A stretch of DNA of 64,000 nucleotides from Myotis daubentonii (Eukaryota > Chordata > Mammalia > Chiroptera > Vespertilionidae), in assembly GCF_963259705.1 (NCBI RefSeq), contig NC_081842.1, positions 89,210,433 through 89,274,432 of the forward strand, written 5' to 3'. The position numbers and the translations under genes were made by a program. The notes below the pieces were generated by a model. The model saw only the letters and a program-made list of their open reading frames with translations, was not told where the DNA came from and did no database searches. Position 1 is the stretch's first letter. Every line of letters begins with the position of its first letter. Shown piece by piece: positions 24,357-36,085 of the stretch.

Positions 24357-25797
24357 TATTAAAATAAGTAGTAAAAACAAAGAAAATAAAGTTTGTAATT
24401 TCATGTCTATTTACCAAAGAGGTGAAAGTTCTAAGCATTCCATATAATCAAATAATTTATTAGGTTTGTGATGTTAACTGCTTACAGCTAAACAACTTGT
24501 AGCCTAATTGCTTCTTGTACTAGAGTTAGAAATGTCTTCCTGCCCCTTATCCCCAAAGCGGGAAACCCAGCCTCAGGCATGGAAAGTGCTGCACAGGAAA
24601 CAGTAGGTAGCATAATTCAGCCATGTCAAATTAATGTTGCTGTCCTGGGAACACAGATAGAATCATGAAGGAAGAGCAAGGACGTTTAGGAGAGACAGTC
24701 CTTCAGTAGGACATCCCACTGGTTTTTATTTGTGTGTGGAAAATAGTGATTTATTTCCCTTTAAAAATAATATTCTAGAAATGAATTTTGAGAGGCTACA
24801 TTTCATCCATTCATTCTTCTTCTTCTTTTTAATATTTGGTTAATTCTCCACAGTGGCTATGATTTTCCCAAAAGAGTAGGAGGGTGAGCATATATATAAC
24901 TTGAGCAAGGAAATAATAAATGTGGAATTTAATGTATAAATCTCCTTGTAAGCCAAGTCCACAACTGCTCTTTGCTCCTGTGGTTTAAAGTCATCCTGCT
25001 CTTGTTAGATGATAGATGATCAGCAGAGAGGAAACAGCAGGTTTGAATTCACAATGATAGATAATGGGCTTAATAAAAGTGTATTCTTGAACTTGGTTTG
25101 AACAGCCAGCCTCATCACTTGAGACGTTTAAAAATACACTGGATAAAGAAAAAGAAAATGCCCTTCAGAGGAAATCATTTCCTATACGCATAGATAATCT
25201 GTCTTTTCAAGGTTTTGTCTTGTATGAAAAGTGGAACTAATGCTATACCAACAGGAGTCTGAGAAATCTTCTTTAACTCACACACACAAAAAAGAGCTGA
25301 TAACTGTGATGTGATGTGGGCGTGGAGAAAAGGCAGTCTGTCCACTCACCCTGGGCATGGAGGGACAAGTCTAGGATGGGATCAGCTAATTCCCACTGCT
25401 CATTACTTAGCTAGCATCTAGTGGCATGCTCTAGGTCATTTTTTATGTGCCTTTTTTTTTTAATAATTCACAGAGAAAAAATAGGAATTAAAGGTAAGTC
25501 ATGAAAATTGATTACAAAATGATCTAAGACCATGTACAGAGAGGATTTCACTTTTCTGTGACTGAAGAAATCAGATTTTGGCACATTGTGATGACCAGAG
25601 TGGAAATGACCTTCTTGAAATACTCAACTAAAAACACAAAGTATTGATAAATGTGAGTTCCTAAACACCATAATAAATACTCAAAGGAACAGTTCTCAAA
25701 CTAAGTTTCACATGATTAACACAATTTAGAAAACTATATCTGTTCAAGTATTAAAGTATTAGCTTTATTTTTAAAATAATTTTGAACACAGTGCAAT
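24357..25797. other. Non-coding DNA without recognised features
   Basis: No recognised gene or repeat; open frames are short. Confidence 0.5.
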
Positions 25798-25830
25798 GAT
25801 TATGATGATGATGATGATGATGATGATGAT

Positions 25831-25883
<53 letters not shown>
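25798..25883. repeat. (GAT)n followed by (GA)n microsatellite
   Basis: About nine GAT units (about 25,801-25,830) run into about 25 GA units. No SINE body adjoins it, unlike most GA arrays in this window. Confidence 0.95.
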
Positions 25884-25886
<3 letters not shown>

Positions 25887-26226
25887 TATTCCATTATTTG
25901 TTTTAATCAGCAATAGCAAATGAGATATGACCTGTTCCAGATATTTAAATTTCTTAATGTGTTGCAGTAAATAGATTGTTGCTCATGGTATAATAGATTG
26001 AACTCATTGCCTGGGGAGGGGGACTGCATTATAATTAAATGTTGCCAGAGGGATTACCAGAGAATATTTCCCCAGATTCTCAGATCCCTTTAATCAGAGT
26101 TCCCTGTGTTTTATGAACACGTATTTGTTACCACTGAGGAAACTTCTGAAGTTTTGATGTTCTATTTTCCTTTCTGAGATAAACACTAGGGAATTTTGTG
26201 TTATCTGTTCAAGTACATAGTGTATC

Positions 26227-26900
26227 TGTGGCTAAGAAGAGGCTAGTTCTATAATGACTGAAAGGGGGCTATGCACTAAAGTTGACAAGCTCAGGGGGCC
26301 ACATGGCAGGGCTGGCAAATTCAAAGACCAAAAGTCACACAGGATTGTCTGATCACAAACTCTTAACTGGTTAGGCCGTGGCAGGTAATCACGTTTCAGG
26401 CCTATAGTGTCCCTAGCAAAGGTCAATCTTTACTTCAAGTGAGCTCTGTCCATTGTTCTCAAGCATCTTTGCAATGTCTGAGCAGTTTTCTTTTCCTACC
26501 CCTCCAAGGCACAGCCACAGGTACCAGAGTGCAAGATCACAGAACCCCTCATTATTATGCTGTTCCCTGAATACCATCTCTATGTGCTGTAAATGTTAAT
26601 TATTAACTATCCTGCACCCACCAATGTAAAATGTATGTGTTTTTCCATTTTGCCTTTTATCTAATCCTAGAGATTTCCCCACTATGCTTTCTCCCCCACC
26701 TTAATCTACCGCCAGTTAATTCATGGAACCCTCCTTATATCTCCCTCTTTATTCTTAAGTATAAAATAAGCTGCAAAAACAGCCATTCTCTGGAGCATTT
26801 TCTTAATCCATTTTGATTTTGCTTCCTGGCATATGTTATCAATTTAGCTCAAATAAACTCCTAAAAATTCTCTACAGGTTTGGACTTTCTTACATTAACA
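26227..26900 (+). mobile_element. Possible solo LTR, family unknown
   Basis: A TG start (TGTGGCTAAG), a TATA-like 'gtataaaataagctgc' near 26,760, an AATAAA signal near 26,853 and a CA end near 26,900 give an LTR-like order. No matching target duplication was found and I do not recognise the family, so this may be chance. Confidence 0.35.
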
Positions 26901-26962
26901 AAGTAAAGAACCAAATATGTACTGCAAAGGTATATCATCAGATTTTTATATATCTGTGAATA

Positions 26963-27110
26963 TCTATATATAATTAGGCTGGGATGTCATAATGGTCACG
27001 ACCAGCTCAGGAGGAGGGGCTGGGCACTGCTGGGAGCCTGAGAGAACAACATGCAGCGGGGGCATGCCCAGGCCACCCCCTACGCCCACCAGCCCCAGCA
27101 GGCCCAGGAG
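26963..27110. repeat. GC-rich tandem repeat, left half (host of SPIN)
   Basis: Contains 'gggggcatgcccaggccacc', which recurs on the other side of the SPIN at 27,449 on. Removing the SPIN and one target copy leaves a period of about 70 bp. The left edge 'tctatatataattaggctgg' faintly resembles a Helitron 5' end, but no hairpin-CTAG end was found. Confidence 0.55.
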
Positions 27111-27421
27111 CAGCGGTTCTCAACCTGTGGGTTGCGACCTCTTTGGGGGTCAAACGACCCTTTCACAGGGGTCACCTAAGACCATCGGAAAACACATATA
27201 TAATTACATATTGTTTTTGTGATTAATCATTGTGCTTTAATTATGTTCAATTTGTAACAATGAAAGTACATCCTGTATATCAGATATTTACATTATGATT
27301 CATAACAGTAGCAAAATTACAGTTATGAAGTAGCAACGAAAATAATTTTATGGTTGGGGGTCACCACAACATGAGGAGCTGTATTAAAGGGTCACGGTGT
27401 TAGGAAGGTTGAGAACCACTG
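27111..27421 (+). mobile_element. SPIN-type hAT MITE, plus orientation
   Basis: Starts CAGCGGTTCTCAACCTGTGG and ends GGTTGAGAACCACTG. The interior matches the 21,130-21,422 copy in reverse ('atataattacatattgtttt', 'gaagtagcaacgaaaataat'). The 8-bp duplication is cccaggag (27,103-27,110) and ccctggag (27,422-27,429), one mismatch. Non-autonomous. Confidence 0.94.
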
Positions 27422-27510
27422 CCCTGGAGCAAGAGAGGAGAGGCAGGGGGGCATGCCCAGGCCACCGCCACTGGGAGACAGTGCCCCAGCAGGCCCACCT
27501 CTGTGCGTGA
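27422..27510. repeat. GC-rich tandem repeat, right half
   Basis: Second unit of the approximately 70-bp repeat interrupted by the SPIN, with 'ggcatgcccaggccaccgcc' and 'ccccagcaggcccacc'. It is followed by ordinary DNA. Confidence 0.6.
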
Positions 27511-27685
27511 GCTACAGAGGAAACATCTTTCCTGACTGCTCATTGGCTAAGCTCCCCGTACACCTATCAGTGTTCTTGGTAACTTGGATAATAAGCATCC
27601 AAGAAAGTGATCTAGGGTTTTTCCACCTCACTCCTGGAGGAAAAAACGAAGGTCCATAGCTGGAGGGGCTGACAAATGTCATATC

Positions 27686-27940
27686 CTGCCCTAGCTGGTT
27701 TGGCTGAGTGGATAGAGCCTCAGCCTGCAGACTGCAGGGTCCAGGTTTGATTCTAATCAAGGGCATGTACCTAGGTTGCAGGCTTCTCCCTGGCTGGGGC
27801 CCAGATCAGGGCTCATGCAGGAGGCAACCAATCGAAGTGTCCCTCTCACATTGATGTTTCTCTCTGTCTTTCCCTCTCTCTTCCATGCTCTCTAAAAATC
27901 AATGGAAAAATATCCTCAGGTGAGGATAAAAAAAAGAAAG
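27686..27940 (+). mobile_element. Ves SINE, long form, plus strand
   Basis: Head 'ctagctggtttggctgagtg', a middle with 'ggaggcaaccaatcg', CT linker and 'aaaaatcaatggaaaaatat' before an A/G tail. An exact 12-bp target duplication, aaatgtcatatc, flanks it at 27,674-27,685 and 27,941-27,952. Confidence 0.96.
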
Positions 27941-28079
27941 AAATGTCATATCTAATGAAAGAGACATCTTGAAAATGTCTAAAGAAAGTTGTCATTTTTT
28001 CATGGTGAAGGGACTGGAGTCCAAGTTGATGAAAACACCTTGGCGGCCAGCAGTGGCAGCAGCAGTGGGGTGATGGGGG

Positions 28080-28239
28080 TGTCATCTTCCCCTGATCAAT
28101 CCGCAGAAGGATGCCAGACTGCAGTTTAAGCCATCAGTAGGGCATGCCCTGAGGGCACCAGGACTCTGAGAGTGGGCAGGCTGGGCTGAGGGACCCTCCC
28201 CCCCCCCCAGTGCACAAATTTTGTGCACCAGGCCTCTAG
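28080..28239 (+). mobile_element. Helitron 3' fragment
   Basis: Ends with hairpin GTGCACAAATTTTGTGCAC then CAGGCCTCTAG followed by T. No TC start typical of the family is visible, so the 5' end is missing or has been replaced by unrelated sequence. A 12-base C run lies just upstream of the hairpin. Confidence 0.8.
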
Positions 28240-28647
28240 TTGTATAAAGAATACATTCTCTAGAAAACTTTCTAGTCACTTTCTGGGTACGGAAAGTTTG
28301 CTTTAAAAAATGGTATTATTTTTTTCTGATCCCCAACTCTGCCTTTATTTCTCATTCTCAAGTTACTAGGCAGGAGTAAGGAGAGTTTATCCAAGGAGAG
28401 GATCACCTTACTGTTCTGGCCCCTCCTCAAATTCATCCCTGAGCTGCCCTGGCCCTCTTGCAGGGTTAGTGACTAGAACTGGGAAGATGTAAGAAATAGA
28501 AAAGAGCTTTCTGACAGGCACAGGGTAATCTAGTGACAGGGCCCTATGAAAGTGGCCCTTTGCTAATACTGATATTTCTTGTGGATGCCTTTCTGAGTTC
28601 CTCAGGTACATGCCTTGCTGGTGACCTCCAATTGCAGTGTCATTGGG
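28240..28647. other. Unrecognised non-coding DNA
   Basis: No recognised gene or repeat between the Helitron fragment and the solo LTR. Open frames crossing it run into the LTR and are not supported. Confidence 0.45.
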
Positions 28648-29391
28648 TGCCGGGAGCCGGTCCATCCTTGCTGCTTGACACAGTCGCTGCAGGAAAGAAA
28701 CATCTACACAGCATATGTTTCAAGGGACCTGGCGTTTATAGCATACTGTTCTTAATATGTTTGCTCACCTTCTTGGCACTATGTGTTTTAACCAAGGTCA
28801 CCTCTCCGAGAAAGGTTGTTTCCCCAGGTAGGGATTTTCCCCTGAAGTTAGGGAGGGAGTAAAACCCCTTAACTAAGTGCCAGGCGGGTAGTTAATCACT
28901 TTAACTACGAACAATCATGCTTAAGCTACATAATCTTTACTCCCTGGAATGGAGATAAGAAACGCCCTAACCTTTGGAATAGAGATTGATAGGATTGGAA
29001 TCAACTGGTATAAACACAGATGTAACAAGACAACAGAACACAGAACCTAGAGACAGAACCTAGCGAGAGAACCTGGCTGAAGAACCTAGAGACAGAACCT
29101 GGCTACAGAACCTGGATAGAACATGGCAAGAGAACCTGACTAGAACCTGGTGACTGAACCTGGCTGGAGAACCTAGCAAGAGAACATGGACATAGAACCT
29201 GGCTGGAGATCCTAACCAGAACTTGGCTGGAGATCCTAACCAGAACTTTGCTGGAGATCCTGACCAGAACTTGGCTAGAGATCCTGGCTAGGCTGCTGAT
29301 CAACTGAACGCTGTCTCCATGTCATTCCTTCTTCGCCGACTCTGTCCACACCTTTGGGGACCCCTGGACCTGCTGGGGTTGGACCCCAGCA
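28648..29391 (+). mobile_element. Class II (betaretrovirus-like) ERV solo LTR
   Basis: Begins TGCCGGGAGCCGG and ends ...GGACCCCAGCA, 744 bp. An exact 6-bp duplication, attggg, flanks it (28,642-28,647 and 29,392-29,397); six bases is the usual size for class II ERVs. A TATAAA box is at 29,009-29,014, and the G/C-rich 3' part has the U5-like phrase 'ttcttcgccgactctgtcc'. No gag, pol or env adjoins either side, so the provirus has recombined to one LTR. The region after the TATA box holds an AGAACC-rich tandem repeat. Confidence 0.9.
29035..29292 (+). repeat. AGAACC-type minisatellite inside the LTR
   Basis: Variable 15-24 bp units built on AGAACCTGGCTGGAG and AGATCCTAACC. The 3' four units (29,197-29,292) settle to a clean 24-bp period. 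It lies 20 bp downstream of the TATA box, that is, in the presumed transcribed R/leader. A minus-strand open frame through it is a repeat artefact. Confidence 0.85.
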
Positions 29392-29397
29392 ATTGGG

Positions 29398-30776
29398 GTG
29401 GTCACTACTGGCTCAAACATTCCACTTATGATCCTGCTTTCAGGTCACTGGGCATCCAGAGGTACCTCCCTCTGTTACCGACCAGGCAGTCATCTGTGTA
29501 ACATTTGAAAGGGCTTTGGCTGATACACAGTGCATGTCTTGCCCACAGGTCAGAGAGCATCGCATACTTCTCTTCTGTCCTTACTGAAATGTGTTCCCTT
29601 GACAGTCTCTATTCTCTAACATCCACTTTGTCATGTTTTAAGCTATAGATCTGGTACCAGTTTCTGTACTTAAAAAATGTCAAGGATCAAGTATTTCTTT
29701 TAAAGACTGTTCTTGGCTTGGATCAAGAGGGAAGAACCACCTTCTCCTATCCAATGCTTGGGAGTCTGTGTGTGCAGACAAGTGCTCCCATGTATATCTG
29801 GGTGTCGAGAGAGGGTGGACGCTAAAGCATTCTGAAATCTCCAACCTCAGCATGGAAGTAGGTGATAGGTTGAGGGTTGCAAAACAGGTTTAGCCACACT
29901 CTTAGTAACTCTACATAGAACGTGCACCACCACGTTTTTGGAATGTGGCCACATATAGCACTAATTGTTTTGTTGTAGACCTTATGGTAATAAATACAGG
30001 AGTTGCACTTTAAAATCCTTTTTCCATGTAGATGTGGGTTTGGATTCTATCCTGAATGAAGAGTCCCTGTATAATTTTAGGCATGTGAATGAAGTAAATT
30101 GAACTATATTTTAGGAAATTAATTCTAGCAGCAGCATAGGCAATGGACTGAAGGAAATGAGACTGATTTTAAGAAATGTCAGGACACAATTGCAGTAACT
30201 TAATCAGGCTTAAAGTTAGGCAGTAACGGTGAAGGATGGTGAGATGAAGGCAGATGGCAGTGGTATGAAGGAATTAAAATCTGTATGACATGGTTATTCA
30301 TTATAGACAGGGAATAAATGAGAGGAGTTGTCAAGGAAGATTTTCAGGTTTCTGGCTTATGAAATAACAGAGAGCGGTACCATTAATTGAGATGGAGAGT
30401 GTAAGAGGAGAAACAAGCTTGAATGAAAGATGGTGGTCAAAGATCCTGTCAGTTATGTAGCAAAGACAGAAATGTGTTCACACACATATAGGCATGCAAT
30501 CTATGCTAACATTAATGTATATCATATCAATTCTTCTCAACTAATCCTTCCTGTCACTTGTATAAGGATCAGAGTTGGAACACTCTTTCATAAAAAAGCA
30601 CAGCAATCCGGTTGCCTTCACTGAAAACTGCAAAGCAAGATTCTGGTGCTTGGAACAAGAAAATAAACTACAAGTATTGCTCATAGTATATTTCCACAGA
30701 AGTGACTAGAGCCCTGGAGGTTGTTACAACACCCCCAGCTAGAGATCACAGGCAGGTTCCGGGAATACTAACTTTA
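29398..30776. other. Unrecognised non-coding DNA
   Basis: No gene or family repeat recognised between the solo LTR and the short hAT. Confidence 0.45.
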
Positions 30777-30784
30777 GACGATAC

Positions 30785-31001
30785 CAGTGATGGCGAACCT
30801 ATGACACGCGTGAACTCATTTTTTTGGTTGATTTTTCTTTGTTAAATGGCATTTAAATATATAAAATAAATATCAAAAATATAAGTCTTTGTTTTACTAT
30901 GGTTGAAAATATCAAAAAATTTCTATATGTGACACGGCACCAGAGTTAAGTTAGGGTTTTTCAAAATGCTGACACGCCGAGCTCAAAAGACGCCATCACT
31001 G
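30785..31001 (+). mobile_element. Short non-autonomous hAT (CAGTGATGGCGAACC type)
   Basis: Left end CAGTGATGGCGAACC; right end CGCCATCACTG, its inverted match with a small deletion. The interior includes 'ctcatttttttggttgattt' and 'tctatatgtgacacggcacc'. The flanking 8-bp duplication, gacgatac and gatcatac, matches at six of eight positions. This belongs to the bat nhAT group; no coding capacity. Confidence 0.9.
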
Positions 31002-31137
31002 GATCATACGGTTACATTGGAATTTGGGAGCCAGTTCAACCGGGGCTCCATTGAGTAAGTATTTTTAAATGAATAAAACTTTGTTCAGCACTGAAATGGC
31101 TACTTTCACTTAGCTAAGTTAAAGTAAAGGGAGGGCC

Positions 31138-31254
31138 CTAGCTGGTTTGGCTTAGTGGATAGAGCATTGACCTGTGGAGTGAAGGGTCCTGGGTTTGATT
31201 CAGGGCTCAATCCCCATTCAGGAGGCAGCCAATTAATAATTCTCTCTCATCATT

Positions 31255-31288
<34 letters not shown>

Positions 31289-31345
31289 CTTTCCTCTCTG
31301 AAATCGATAAAAAAAATATTAAAAAAATAAATTAATTAAAGAAAG
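31138..31345 (+). mobile_element. Ves SINE with internal deletion, plus strand
   Basis: Head 'ctagctggtttggcttagtg', then 'gggtttgattcagggctcaa', where the segment between the B box and the next phrase is missing. It continues with 'ggcagccaattaataattc', a (TC)n linker at 31,260-31,290 and an A-rich tail. Confidence 0.9.
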
Positions 31346-31574
31346 AAAGACATTTTACTTAATACATGAAATCAAAAAGGCTTTGGCCTGGAAATTTTCT
31401 CTTGTAGATCAACAGTCAAACAGTTTAATTGGTTGTTTTTTCATGCTCTCATCTCCTTGATAATATTATATAGAGAAGACTGCAGAGGCAAAAAAAAAAG
31501 AAAAAAAAAGTCAGTTTTTCAGTTATGGGGCTCATGGACTAAGGCCTCAGCTCAGTTAAACAATATGATTTATT

Positions 31575-32072
31575 CTTAAATTATCCAGAGTGGCTGCTGT
31601 AGATTCAAGAAATGACCGTAATTATTTTTGTTACTGCCTTCAAGAGGTGGAATCTAGTCCTCCATTCTTGAATCTGGGCTGGCCTTGTAACCAACAGAAC
31701 GCAGCAGAGTGAAGTAACTGGTTCTGAGCCTAGCGTTAAGAGATCTGTGTTTCTTTACTTTCTTTCTCTTGCCTGCCATGTGAACAAGCCTAGGCTAAAC
31801 TGCTGTGTGATGAGAGAATAGTCCAGTTATTCTTGTTACCTCCAGACATCAGCTGAGCAACATCCAGACACGAGTGCTAGGCTATCCCAGGTGGCCAGAA
31901 CCCACCATCCCACCAGATGGCTGCAGGTATATGTAGGAATCCAGCAAAGATTAACCAGGTCTGACCCAGATCAGCAGAACCACCCAGCCAACTTGCAGAT
32001 CATCAACAATGATAAATGGTTATTTTAAATTTGGGGCAGGTTTGTAACATAGCAAAGTTAACTGATAAAGGA
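31575..32072 (+). mobile_element. MLT1-type LTR (ERVL-MaLR), diverged
   Basis: 'tgaatctgggctggccttgt', 'ttgcctgccatgtgaacaag' and the end 'gggcaggtttgtaacatagc' plus 'aaagttaactgat' follow the MLT1B-D order. No clear target duplication; the ends are approximate. Confidence 0.6.
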
Positions 32073-33154
32073 GTTATTCTTAATAAATTACTGACAAGCT
32101 TAATCTGCCCAAATCTCCTACTTTCTAAGACATTTGCTAAGGGCTGACCTCAGGTATTTAATGACAGCCATAAAAGCCAATTACCAGAATAGGTAAAAAA
32201 TATACATAAATGATCATGTAAACAAAGCATCCAGATTTTGACTATAACTGTAGGATTTTATCTGTGTTGTTTGATATTTACTATAAAGTATGCAGATATA
32301 ATACTGATTGAGTGGAGTCTTATTTTCTAATTTTATAATATTTAAATATTAAGGAATATTAGTTGTATTGATGTTTTAAAACAGGAAACAAAGTTAATTT
32401 TCTCAATTGTATGCCTTATATTTTAGAGGTTATATCAAAAACAGAAGAGAGTTTAACAATTTTTTTGGTCCATTTTTGCATTACTGTTTTATTGCTAATT
32501 ATGAACTATGTGATAAAATATTCCATCCTAAAATTAAAGATATTCAGACCAAGATATAGAAAAAATTATATATAAAAACACATTTTAAAAAGGAAAATAT
32601 CAGCAAATAGAGAGTAATAGGGCCACTGTTTACTCTCATGCTATATTGTCCATCATTAGTGGTTTAGCTAATTTCAACTGGGATCAGTAAAGAGCACACT
32701 GTGACTAATTATCTAATCTATACCTCCAGGGTATTAGTTATGGTCTCTTGTTCAATTAAAAAAAATTCACAGGCAATGCAAAATTTTCTGTGACTCTTAA
32801 AAAGAGTTTTTGGTAAATTGACTAATAATCACAGTTAGTTATGATATTAATTGACCTGTGTTTCATTGGAAACACTTCCAAAAAGCAATAGTGGGTATGA
32901 AAATAGATACTTTATCTTTCAAATGAAAATCTAATGTTTTATTCATGATGAAATGTGAATAAAAATCAACTGAATTCATTCTATCATTATATTATTATTT
33001 AATAAAATTATATTTAAAAGAACAATATGAGAAGAATAAGAATTTTATAATTAGCACAATCACATCGTTGAATATCTTAGCACAGTTCCAAAGCTAAAAT
33101 TAGTAAAGATAAGATAAACATAGTATTTTTATTCATTTTATACTTATATAATTT

Positions 33155-33365
33155 ATCCTGTGGCAGAAACTGTTATAAATGTTTGTGAATATTAGCTTCT
33201 TTAATCCTCATAACAACCTTAGAGATGCTATTATTTCATCTTACAAATACAAACATTGAGACAAAGGAGAAAATTTAGATAGAGAGGTAAACAAACTTGA
33301 CCAAAGTTACATAGCTAATAAATGGCAGAATATCAATTTTAACCCAGGAAGTCTGATTATAATCC
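33155..33365 (-). mobile_element. MIR SINE, reversed
   Basis: 'ttaatcctcataacaacctt', 'tatttcatcttacaaatac' and 'gaccaaagttacatagctaa' follow the reversed MIR consensus. Confidence 0.65.
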
Positions 33366-35021
33366 TCCATATTTTAATAACTATTCTATAAAGTAAGTTT
33401 TCTTTTTAAGTTCATCACATTAAGGATATCATTAAATAATTGGTTTCATATTCTATAAAAAAAACCCCAATATTTATTTTTTCAAACCATGAGACAATTT
33501 CCCAGGTCTGGGTTATTTTTAGCTATTTTATGTAATATTTTCTATGAAATTACTCTCACAATACTCGGAGTTGATTTTACCATGTTTAGCAAACTAAAAA
33601 GATGCTAGATGTCCAGATAAACACTGAAATTTTCTTTCAAATATTTGAATATTTAGCCTAAACAATGTTAGATGTAGAAAAGTTCTTAAATACTTGAGTT
33701 GATGTTATTTATTTACTGTATTTTATTATATATATGCATATAATTTGACTAAATATACATACATATACTTAAACTAAAAGCACTAAAGGTAATTTCAAAT
33801 ACTCAGTATTCTAGTTGTTTAAAACTCAAAGTGAAGCAACAGATGGAGGGGAGGGTACATCGAGTCGCCAGGGGTGCTTGCTAATTAGCATGCACTACCG
33901 TAGGCACCAGTACTGTATGTAGATTGTCAGCTGTGTATTATATTTATCACCAATGTCATCCATTATCTGCAGGCTATTTTCAGAAGCTAAGTACTCTGCC
34001 CAAACTATTAACCACTTCATTTAGTCCAAAGTGGAAAGGGGGCTTTTATGAGTAGAAATGTATAGAGGTGGCTGCTAGATTCATAATTTAGTAATGCATC
34101 ATGAATCCTTAACTTTCCCATTTAAATATTCTACTTTGTGGGCAAATATAGATTCTCTTTCAAAAGTGTAGACATAATATATTATCTCCAGGAAATAAAA
34201 AATTATTCTAATGTCGCATAGCACCAAGATATTATTTCTCACTCAACTTTTAGCAATATTATTTCCTCAGGGCAATGTTTAATGCTACCGTTATAAAATA
34301 TTTTGACAGAACATAATTTCTGTAAACCCAAATGCTGCAAGCATTTGAGATAAACTCAATCATGTGGTAAAAAAAAAAAATCAAATTAGCTTTTTTAAAC
34401 ATGGGAAATTATGTTTAATTGAAGGCAATATGACTAAGACTAAGTTCTAGAAAAGACAATACAATTTCAGTTGAAACAATTTGAATCTTGCAATATTCTA
34501 TGAAGAATACATTGAAATTTTATGTATTAAACTGGAAAATGTTGACAGATTATGGCTAGAAATTTAAGAGTAGGCATAATTTAGAAACTAATTCTTTATA
34601 AAATCATTAGAAGAAATTAAATCACAAAAGAGGTGGTGTTATCAGAGTTTCAAGACAGCCATTATTTCCACAGGGCCAACAGATCAGCTGTGGCATGTAT
34701 GACGTCAGGGCGACTTATTCTGAGGGCTTCTGAGTTTAAGGTTTGCTAGAACAGTCGATAATGAGAATTGTGAATTTGTTCCAGCAAAATGGAAAGAAAA
34801 TGAAAAGCAAAGTTGTATTATTGTCTACATTTCAAGTGAAAATGTGAAGAGATTTTGAAATAGGAAAAGTGAAAGACAAATATACATCAGAAGAGAAGAT
34901 CATAAAGGAGGAGATGCAAGGACAATGATCCAAATAAATGCAAGTTAAAACAAGGAAAATATATTATTTAAATGGGAAAATTTTTTACATGGTGAATTAA
35001 AATACTAGGTATGGTGTAGTG

Positions 35022-35350
35022 CAGTGGTTCTCAAAGAGAAATTGGGAGCCCCTGAAAATCTCCAAGAACTTTTCATAGAAACCACATAATCGAAGTATTG
35101 TCATAATAACACCATGACATAATTTGACCTTTTCACTCTCGTTCTCTCATATTTGTTCTAGAGATTATCTAATATATGATGAATGATCATTCTAATAACT
35201 AAAAGAATGCTTATGTGTTTACATTTTCTTCTGCTTTTAATTTCCAACATGGTAAATATAGCTAACACTGAGTCACATAAACAAAAACTCTTTGGACTCG
35301 TCAATAAGTTTTAAGAATCTAAAGAAGTCCTGACAACAAAAAATTGATGC
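35022..35350 (+). mobile_element. Ancient Charlie-type hAT remnant
   Basis: Starts CAGTGGTTCTCAAAGAGAA; 'ttgaccttttcactctcgtt' and 'cataaacaaaaactctttgg' are phrases of old mammalian Charlie MITEs. The 3' end is decayed. Confidence 0.65.
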
Positions 35351-35997
35351 CTGCTTGTGTAGTTGTAGTGAGTACATCAACAATCTTTCAGAGTATGTGA
35401 AATACTTAGCTTGAATCAGCAACTTTAAAAAGAATCATTTTCTTGAACTAATTATTTTACTAATAGCAATCAAATCTCAAGTAATCATCAGAAAGCACAC
35501 TAAATGTTGCTTACAATAGTAAGCATTACAATTGTATGTTTAGTCAAATAAAACATTGGAATGATAAAAATATGAAAATACTTTAATAAGTGCTACTAAA
35601 TCCAAGGAATCAAACATTTGGGGATTTAAGAAATGTTTTACTAACAATAGAGTTTTAAAATAATAAATCCTGATGAAATGATTGTGGTTAATTTGCCTGT
35701 TGTGGGGGCAGAATTGTGTACTGGTGAGAATCATATCTTTCATAGGCAGGATAGTTGGGAGCCTGCCACAGCTTAAACTGTTTTCTGTTATATGACATTT
35801 TATGGGCACCTTACTAATTTTAAAGCTGACTCTACATCTGCCCATTGAGCCTATATGGGTTCCAACCTAACAGGGTTGCTGTATTAGATGAGATCTTGCA
35901 TTTAGCATTGAGCATGATGAGGCTTGGTATGTAAATCAATGCACATTAGCTATTGTAAATATCTATGTAAAATATTGAAGTTAAGCTAAAAAATATT

Positions 35998-36085
35998 CAT
36001 CTATTTAACAAAAGTTTGTTTAATACCAGCCATGTGCCATGGACTGTTCTAGGCTATCAGGTCAAAACAAAATGATTTCTGAACA
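35998..36085 (-). mobile_element. L2 3'-end scrap, reversed
   Basis: 'ccagccatgtgccatggac' and 'tgttctaggctatcagg' match the reversed L2 terminus. Confidence 0.5.

Noticed and set aside
24122..24447. Coding exon in the GC-rich frames
   Set aside because: Three overlapping frames in one Helitron; GC-rich non-coding filler explains them.
28533..28862. 109-codon frame near the solo LTR
   Set aside because: It starts in unrecognised DNA and runs into the ERV LTR; the hydrophobic stretch comes from LTR sequence and there is no retroviral gene order.
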